From a virus, in the IMG/VR virus record IMGVR_UViG_3300021185_000914, positions 1 to 22,619 of that record: a DNA stretch of 22,619 nucleotides; one strand, written 5' to 3'. Position numbers and translations under genes: made by a program. Below the pieces are notes generated by a model. It saw only the letters and a list, made by a program, of their open reading frames with translations, made no database searches and was not told the DNA's origin. Below are positions 1 to 4,684 of this stretch, in pieces. Positions within the stretch are counted from its first letter, which is position 1; each line of letters starts with the position of its first letter.

Positions 1-546
1 CAATTCATACAAGACATAATCGACCCCAAAATAAACTGGGTAACTGTCCTCTGGCCCTTTTTCACTTCAATTGTACAAAATGACTATACATGGGCTAAGC
101 CAAATCGCGCATATATCAGCGAAGACGAGTATCTACCAAGTATGCGCTCAGAAGGCGCTGGTCACTTTGCCATTATCTTAGACACTAGCGCTTCTGTGAA
201 TGATAAAGAACTTACTGAGTTCTTTACTGAGATAGCTGCTATACACAGAGAGCTGCAACCAGAGCTTATAACAATCATACAATGCGATACTAAAGTCACA
301 GACGTAAAGCAGATAGAGCAAGAAGACATCTTCAAAACTAACGACATTCAAGTATTAGGTAGAGGAGGTACTAGATTTTCTCCTGCTTTTCAGTATATAA
401 ACGACAATCTACATAACGTAGAAGCTGCAGTTTATCTCACTGACTTAGAATCCGACGACTTTGGAGATGCACCAAGCTACCCAGTACTTTGGGTGTCTAC
501 CACTAATCGCACAGAAGCTCCTTTCGGGAGAGTAATACGGATGTAA
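1..546 (+). CDS. VWA-like / DUF2201 C-terminal domain protein (5' partial)
   Basis: The reading frame is open from base 1, so the gene starts left of the window; the ATG at 142 is internal. The visible 181 codons match the C-terminal VWA-like half of the DUF2201 putative metallopeptidase family: a segment with W-P-F-F, then DYTWAKPNR, YLPS and a MIDAS-type metal site. The MIDAS parts are DTSAS (codons 61-65), a Thr in GRGGTRF and an Asp in YLTDLE. The family normally has an N-terminal metallopeptidase-like domain, not visible here, and in phages and bacteria is often encoded beside a MoxR-type AAA+ ATPase. That partner would be expected just upstream, which is inference. The role in phages is unknown; chaperone-like remodelling with the ATPase is the usual suggestion. 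It ends 10 bases before the cell-wall hydrolase. Confidence 0.75.
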   Translation, partial: QFIQDIIDPKINWVTVLWPFFTSIVQNDYTWAKPNRAYISEDEYLPSMRSEGAGHFAIILDTSASVNDKELTEFFTEIAAIHRELQPELITIIQCDTKVTDVKQIEQEDIFKTNDIQVLGRGGTRFSPAFQYINDNLHNVEAAVYLTDLESDDFGDAPSYPVLWVSTTNRTEAPFGRVIRM

Positions 547-556
547 GGAAAAGCCT

Positions 557-961
557 ATGTTAACTTCCCTTATGTGCTTAGCAATCGCCGTATACTTTGA
601 GGCGCGGGGTGAACCAACAGCGGGGCAGCTTGCTGTAGCCCATGTGATACATAACAGAATAAAAGACCCTCGATACCCAGACAGCGCATGCGAAGTAGTT
701 AAACAAGGCTATTATTGGGATGGCAACCCAATAAGAAATAAATGCCAGTTTAGTTTTTACTGTGATGGTAAAAGCGATGTACCTAATAACAAACAAGCAT
801 GGTACAACGCCCTTTATATAGCATGGCTAAGCGGCATAATAGAAGACAAAACAAACAACGCAACTCACTACCACAGCGTCAATGTGTTTCCCGAATGGGC
901 ATACAATGGCGAGATAACCGTTAAAATCAATAAGCACATCTTTTACAAAGGCATTAATTAG
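557..961 (+). CDS. SleB-like cell wall hydrolase (probable endolysin)
   Basis: This 134-aa protein fits the Hydrolase_2/SleB family, which cleaves peptidoglycan glycan strands. Visible hallmarks are the N-terminal helix with YFEARGE (Glu15 is the expected catalytic acid), an AVAHVIHNRI helix, the Cys-containing CQFSFYCDG segment (Cys63, Cys69, with Cys45 upstream) and the late ATHYHSVNVFPEWA segment. The length is that of a single catalytic domain with no separate binding domain. The first 12 residues are hydrophobic (LTSLMCLAIAVYF) but belong to the family fold, so I do not call a signal peptide. AAGGA lies about 7 bases before the ATG. The gene is far from the holin/lipase cluster on the other strand, so it would be transcribed separately. 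It is the only clear peptidoglycan hydrolase in the window. Confidence 0.85.
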   Translation: MLTSLMCLAIAVYFEARGEPTAGQLAVAHVIHNRIKDPRYPDSACEVVKQGYYWDGNPIRNKCQFSFYCDGKSDVPNNKQAWYNALYIAWLSGIIEDKTNNATHYHSVNVFPEWAYNGEITVKINKHIFYKGIN

Positions 962-1209
962 TGACAACAACTAAAGTAAATAAAATAACTCCTGAAGAAC
1001 GAGACTTACTCCGCGAAGAGTTAGCACAACAAATAAAAAACTATTTAAAGAAAGGCGGAACTATAACAAAATGCCCCCCTCGCGCATTCACACCAGACCA
1101 AGGCCCAAAGAAAAAATTTGCTGGCAGTCAGTTTGACTCTTTAACTGATCCAACCAACCGAGACGTAGGCGCGGTACGCCCTACCAAAAACAAAGGCGGG
1201 AGTGACTAA
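961..1209 (+). CDS. Small SutA-like protein (possible RNA polymerase-associated regulator)
   Basis: An 82-aa protein starting at GTG, overlapping the previous stop by one base (TAGTG), with AAAGG about 9 bases upstream. The N-terminal part is a charged helix (ERDLLREELAQQIKNYLKKGG), followed by a low-complexity, Pro/Lys-rich and probably disordered tail with PKKKFAGSQF. The pattern of acidic helix, [FY]L.KGG, Pro-rich stretch and basic tail ending in a Gly-Ser motif resembles SutA, a small gammaproteobacterial protein that binds RNA polymerase and modulates transcription during slow growth. The likeness rests on my reading of short motifs in a low-complexity protein, so it is tentative. It could instead be an unrelated phage early protein. 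It is part of the tightly packed left operon. Confidence 0.6.
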   Translation: MTTTKVNKITPEERDLLREELAQQIKNYLKKGGTITKCPPRAFTPDQGPKKKFAGSQFDSLTDPTNRDVGAVRPTKNKGGSD

Positions 1210-1617
1210 ATGTATGACTACCAGTGTAAAATTGTCCGTGTTGTCGATGGAGATACTATCGATGTTGATATTGACCTTGGGTTTGATACTTGGCGTTGCG
1301 GTGAGCGCATTCGTTTGTACGGTGTTGATACTCCAGAGTGCCGCACACGCGATGCTGACGAAAAAGCTGCCGGATTCTTGGCAAAGGAGTTTGTCGAAGA
1401 CACGCTACACGTCGGAGAAACCTACACTCTCACCACCAAAGAAAAAGGAAAGTTCGGCAGATACTTAGGCGTCATCATGCTAAGCGATAAAACTTCAATC
1501 AATGCAGCTTTAGTTAAAGAGCACTTAGCCGTGCCGTATCACGGGCAAAGCAAACAAGAAATAGAAGACGCCCACGCAGCAAACTACCAAATACTAAAAG
1601 ATAAATGGTTGATATGA
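1210..1617 (+). CDS. Staphylococcal nuclease-like (SNase/thermonuclease) endonuclease
   Basis: A 135-aa protein with the SNase fold signature: VVDGDTIDVDID near residues 11-22, RIRLYGVDTPE at 33-43 and KGKFGRYLG at 79-87. The expected catalytic and metal residues are present: Asp15 and Asp40 for calcium, Arg35, Glu43 and Arg84. The family hydrolyses DNA and RNA phosphodiester bonds with Ca2+. No signal peptide is visible, so it probably acts in the host cytoplasm, for example in host DNA breakdown or nucleotide salvage (inference). The ATG directly follows the previous TAA, and GGGAG lies 7 bases upstream. A different-frame ORF starting at 1202 is a shadow. Confidence 0.88.
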   Translation: MYDYQCKIVRVVDGDTIDVDIDLGFDTWRCGERIRLYGVDTPECRTRDADEKAAGFLAKEFVEDTLHVGETYTLTTKEKGKFGRYLGVIMLSDKTSINAALVKEHLAVPYHGQSKQEIEDAHAANYQILKDKWLI

Positions 1618-1895
1618 GCTACTTAATACTATTCGCTGCTCAAACTTGTTATATAGCTACCAGAGCCTTCCAACAACTAAACGTAATGCACCATAAACGC
1701 CTATGGCTGTTTTGGACAAGTGCAATAATGGCAGTGTTTGAATGCACCGTATTTGGCTCAATAACCTTCAAAGCTATAGATGTCTTTGAGTCCGGTAAGC
1801 TTATAGAGTTCGCTTTATTAGCTATACCCTTATGGCTCGGAGGTAGTTTAGGCTCCCTATGCTCTATGGAAATACACAAGAGGCTTCGTAAATGA
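1614..1895 (+). CDS. Small membrane protein, three predicted TM segments
   Basis: I do not recognise a family. The 93-aa product (96 aa from an alternative ATG at 1605) has three hydrophobic stretches: near the N-terminus (SYLILFAAQTCYIA), in the middle (WLFWTSAIMAVFECTVFGSI) and near the C-terminus (ALLAIPLWLGGSLGSL), separated by basic segments. It ends in a basic HKRLRK tail that should face the cytoplasm. I prefer the start at 1614 because it makes the ATGA overlap with the previous stop that is common in this operon; neither start has a strong ribosome-binding site. It lies among DNA-metabolism genes rather than the lysis cluster, so an inner-membrane role such as superinfection exclusion is possible, but nothing in the sequence proves it. 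Confidence 0.65.
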   Translation: MSYLILFAAQTCYIATRAFQQLNVMHHKRLWLFWTSAIMAVFECTVFGSITFKAIDVFESGKLIEFALLAIPLWLGGSLGSLCSMEIHKRLRK

Positions 1896-2245
1896 CTGAT
1901 AACCCTAAACATATACAACAGCTAAAAGAAGGCAAGCCGCCTATGGAGTATGTCCCGTACGGCCCATTAGCCCAAGTAGCAAAAGTAATGCAGACAGGTG
2001 CTTTAAAGTACGGCAGAAAAAACTGGCGCCAAGACAAAATACTAGCCAGCACCTATGTCGGAGCTATAACCAGACACGCGCTGCTTGAATGGTCTGAAGG
2101 AGTAAACGTAGACAAAGAAAGCGGCCAACATCCTTTAGCACATGTAATAGCATGCTGCCTTTTAGTAATGGACGCAGAAACACACGGAACTTTAATAGAT
2201 GATCGAATGAGCACCGAGAGTAAAAGTTCAAATGAAATTTACTGA
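1892..2245 (+). CDS. dATP/dGTP diphosphohydrolase N-terminal family protein (DUF5664, MazZ-related)
   Basis: The 117-aa protein matches the DUF5664 family, now linked to MazZ-type dATP/dGTP pyrophosphohydrolases: MEYVPYGPL, then GALKYGRKNWR (residues 36-46), then RHALLEWSEGVNVDKESGQH (61-80) and PLAHVIACCLLVMDA. The all-helical MazG-like fold binds metal through acidic and His residues such as those in the ESGQHPLAH segment. The likely role is trimming the nucleotide pool, hydrolysing purine dNTPs to dNMP and pyrophosphate. The start overlaps the preceding stop (ATGA). MazZ helps make 2-aminoadenine (Z) DNA in some phages, but the family is also common in ordinary phages and no PurZ is visible in this window. 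The exact substrate is unproven. Confidence 0.75.
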   Translation: MTDNPKHIQQLKEGKPPMEYVPYGPLAQVAKVMQTGALKYGRKNWRQDKILASTYVGAITRHALLEWSEGVNVDKESGQHPLAHVIACCLLVMDAETHGTLIDDRMSTESKSSNEIY

Positions 2246-2633
2246 CTTACCTACTGTCTTTGAAGAAGTAAACTACCTAAAACAAAATGACCCTGAAACA
2301 TATTACTTAATCTTTTCAGATAATTACTACCATTTACTAACTCATGAAGAAACTCTCCAACCCGAGTTCAGATGTTTACAAGTATTAGAAACATTTACAC
2401 CCACAACTATGGACTTAACAATGCAAATAGAAGAATATATAAAACTTTCCGACCAATTTGACCTAACAACTGGCCCTGACAGCTTAGACCCAGCTGAACT
2501 AACTCAGTTTATAACGGTCTGGATAAAATCACGCAGCCCTGCCCTTTATGACTCTTTAAAAAGAGATTTTATTGCTATCGAATCAAACATTTACGCCCAC
2601 AGAGAATGCGTAGCCAATAAGTACGACATATAA
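2232..2633 (+). CDS. Hypothetical protein
   Basis: I do not recognise this 133-aa protein. It is acidic and rich in Tyr, Thr and Asp, with no membrane segment, no Cys cluster and no nucleotide-binding motif; it looks like a small, mostly helical cytoplasmic protein. It overlaps the upstream gene by 14 bases, with a weak GAGAG site upstream. Its position directly before the DNA polymerase gene suggests a role in replication or host takeover, by association only. Codon use looks like that of its neighbours. Confidence 0.7.
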   Translation: MKFTDLPTVFEEVNYLKQNDPETYYLIFSDNYYHLLTHEETLQPEFRCLQVLETFTPTTMDLTMQIEEYIKLSDQFDLTTGPDSLDPAELTQFITVWIKSRSPALYDSLKRDFIAIESNIYAHRECVANKYDI

Positions 2634-2636
2634 ACT

Positions 2637-2664
2637 AACTCTACCAGGAGCGGTACTTTGAGTT
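2637..2664 (+). promoter_or_regulatory. Hairpin presenting the polymerase Shine-Dalgarno in a GGA hexaloop (candidate CsrA site)
   Basis: TACC (2642-2645) pairs with GGTA (2652-2655), leaving the hexaloop AGGAGC (2646-2651). This loop is the AGGAG Shine-Dalgarno, 7 bases before the TTG start at 2658. An outer stem AACTC (2637-2641) with GAGTT (2660-2664) extends it, with a four-base bulge holding the first two bases of the start codon. A GGA triplet in a hairpin hexaloop over a ribosome-binding site is the classic CsrA target form. The pairing is visible; the binding is inferred from the csrA-like gene at 4475. Confidence 0.5.
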
Positions 2665-4475
2665 TAACAAAAGTCACTTTAGACTTTGAGACGTACTATG
2701 ACGTCAAACAAAGCTTAACCAAACTAACGACTATGGACTATGTCCGCCATGACAACTTTAAAGTCTGGGGCGTAGGCATCAAAGTCGAAGAAGAAGAAAC
2801 TCAATGGTACGGAGAAGATGAGGTAGACCAAGCTATACAAGATATAGACTGGTCAACTACAGCCGTTATCTGTCACAACACCCCATTCGACGGTTTTATA
2901 CTTACCGACTACTACAAAGTAATCCCTGCCTATTACATAGATACAGCCGCTATGTCTCGCGGTAACAACCCATCTAAGTCAGCAAGACTAAAAGATGTAG
3001 CAGAACGTATGTTCCCTGACGACCTTTCTATGCGTAAAGGCGATGAGCTTATAAACGCTAAAGGTATATATGACTTACCCCCTGACATAGAAGAACAGAT
3101 AGCCAGCTACTGCATTCAAGACGTAGATCTAACTTGGGCAATCTACAAAGAGTTTATGAAGACATTCCCTCAAGAAGAGCTAGATCTCATAGACCTTACT
3201 ACACGCATGTTCTGTGAACCCTCACTTAAGATTGACCGTGAACGACTGACCAAGTACCACGAATCAGAGCTGCATAACAATGAAACAACAATACTTGGCT
3301 CAGGTATAGAAAAAGACATACTAAGCTCTAACAACAAGTTTGTTGAGCTAGTAGAAAGTCTAGGCATCACTGTACCTACTAAACCAAGCCCATCAAACCC
3401 AGCAAAAAAGATTGCAGCCCTTGGTAAAAATGACGCTGGATTTAAACAAATGGCAGCTATGTACCCAGAGCATAACCATATATGGAATGCTCGCATAGCT
3501 ATAAAGTCGCGTCTTACTGAAACCAGATCAAAGCGCTTCTTAGACGCAGCTGACGATAACGACTACATACCTGCCCCAATCAGATATTACGCTGCGCACA
3601 CTGGTAGATTCGGCGGTACAGAAAAGCTAAACATGCAGAACCTGCCCAGAGGCGGTGAGTTACGCAAGTGTTTAATAGCGCCAGAAGGTCATCTTATCTA
3701 TGTAGCTGATTTATCTAACATTGAGGCCCGTATGCTGGCTTGGCTTGCTAACGAACAAGGTCTGCTCCAGCAATTCCGAAACGGTGATGATATATACAGT
3801 AATTTTGCTTCTGTCATATACAACAGACCAATAGACAAGAGCAATAACCCCACAGAACGATTTGTAGGTAAAACTGCAATCTTGGGCCTAGGCTATGGCA
3901 TGGGTCATGAGAAGTTCAAAGCTACTTTAAAGTCAGGTGCTATGGGGCCTGCTATGGAGTTTGATACAGAAGAATCAAGACGTATTGTTAATACTTATAG
4001 AAGCACTTACAGCGGTATCAAGAACCTCTGGTACAAGTTAGAAGACACTCTCAAACTGTCTATGGGTAAAAGCAACGAAGGAATGACCTATGGCCCCTTA
4101 ACTGTGGGTCATAATTCCTTAATTTTACCCAATCAAATGTCTTTGACATACAACAACTTACGTTCATCAAAAGACGGTTTGATCTTTGACTCTAAACTTA
4201 AATCAGAATACACCTACGGCGGGAAGATAACAGAAAATGTAATTCAGGCTCTTTCAAGAATTATCATTACAGACAGTATGTTACGGTTATCAAAATCCAT
4301 CCCAGGGGGAAAAGTAGCTCTAACAGTCCACGATGAGATCATCATGGTTGCGCCCGATACTAACCCTCATGCTACAATGGATAAGATCATCCAAGACATG
4401 TGTATAGCTCCTGATTGGGCAGCTGACATTCCCCTAGACGCCGAAGGCGGTTTTGATACTAGCTATAGTAAGTAA
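2658..4475 (+). CDS. polA: Family A DNA polymerase with 3'-5' exonuclease (Leu762 type)
   Basis: The 605-aa phage replicative DNA polymerase. The N-terminal DEDD 3'-5' exonuclease domain shows Exo I LDFETYYD (Asp9, Glu11), Exo II HNTPFD (Asp78) and Exo III YCIQDVD (Tyr151, Asp155). The polymerase domain shows motif A YVADLSNIEAR (Asp351), motif B with Arg401, Lys405 and YG at 413-414, and motif C TVHDE (His558, Asp559). There is no 5' nuclease domain. Aligned to E. coli Pol I, the position of Phe762 is Leu409 here (codon 3882-3884), a variant frequent in marine virus polymerases and thought to alter speed and fidelity. The TTG start is supported by AGGAG 7 bases upstream, itself inside a hairpin loop. 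The stop overlaps the csrA-like ATG by one base, so the two are probably translationally coupled. Confidence 0.96.
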   Translation: MSLTKVTLDFETYYDVKQSLTKLTTMDYVRHDNFKVWGVGIKVEEEETQWYGEDEVDQAIQDIDWSTTAVICHNTPFDGFILTDYYKVIPAYYIDTAAMSRGNNPSKSARLKDVAERMFPDDLSMRKGDELINAKGIYDLPPDIEEQIASYCIQDVDLTWAIYKEFMKTFPQEELDLIDLTTRMFCEPSLKIDRERLTKYHESELHNNETTILGSGIEKDILSSNNKFVELVESLGITVPTKPSPSNPAKKIAALGKNDAGFKQMAAMYPEHNHIWNARIAIKSRLTETRSKRFLDAADDNDYIPAPIRYYAAHTGRFGGTEKLNMQNLPRGGELRKCLIAPEGHLIYVADLSNIEARMLAWLANEQGLLQQFRNGDDIYSNFASVIYNRPIDKSNNPTERFVGKTAILGLGYGMGHEKFKATLKSGAMGPAMEFDTEESRRIVNTYRSTYSGIKNLWYKLEDTLKLSMGKSNEGMTYGPLTVGHNSLILPNQMSLTYNNLRSSKDGLIFDSKLKSEYTYGGKITENVIQALSRIIITDSMLRLSKSIPGGKVALTVHDEIIMVAPDTNPHATMDKIIQDMCIAPDWAADIPLDAEGGFDTSYSK

Positions 4476-4660
4476 TGCCAAGATTAGTTCTAACAAGAAA
4501 ACTTGATGAAACTGTAGTTGTCCATAAAGACGGCTTAAAGCTGCTTACTTTAAAAATAACTAAAATAGATCGTAACCAAGTACGAATCACCTTCGAAGCG
4601 TCTAAAGAAATTATAATTGACCGAGAAGAGGTGCTCTCCGCGCCCAAATCCGGCGAATAA
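4475..4660 (+). CDS. csrA: CsrA/RsmA-like RNA-binding translational regulator
   Basis: The 61-aa product has the full length and layout of CsrA: an N-terminal beta strand LVLTRKLDETVVV, a middle ITKIDRNQVRITFEA, and the KEIIIDREEV strand followed by a short tail. CsrA acts as a dimer that binds GGA in hairpin loops of mRNA leaders and usually blocks translation. By alignment with E. coli CsrA the RNA-contact residues correspond as Leu4 to Leu6, Arg6 to Arg8, Arg7 to Lys9, Val42 to Ile48 and Arg44 to Arg50, so the key basic residues are kept or conservatively changed; His43 is Asp49 here. The gene has no obvious Shine-Dalgarno and starts in a TAATG overlap with the polymerase stop, implying translational coupling. 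A phage replication operon is an unusual place for it. Targets could be host mRNAs, the flanking phage mRNAs, or both. Confidence 0.92.
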   Translation: MPRLVLTRKLDETVVVHKDGLKLLTLKITKIDRNQVRITFEASKEIIIDREEVLSAPKSGE

Positions 4661-4661
4661 C

Positions 4662-4684
4662 ATACTTCTCTAGGAGGAGAATAT
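4662..4684 (+). promoter_or_regulatory. Hairpin presenting the primase-helicase Shine-Dalgarno in a GGA hexaloop (candidate CsrA site)
   Basis: TTCTC (4666-4670) pairs perfectly with GAGAA (4677-4681), leaving the hexaloop TAGGAG (4671-4676), which holds most of the AGGAGG Shine-Dalgarno. With C4665 bulged, ATA (4662-4664) can also pair with TAT (4682-4684), which would bury the start codon. This lies directly downstream of the csrA-like gene and has the form expected of a CsrA operator. The pairing is read from the sequence; the function is inferred. Confidence 0.55.

Noticed and set aside
1202-1468. Plus-strand ORF of 88 aa starting just before the SNase-like gene
   Set aside because: It overlaps the clear SNase frame with all catalytic residues, and its product has no recognisable features.
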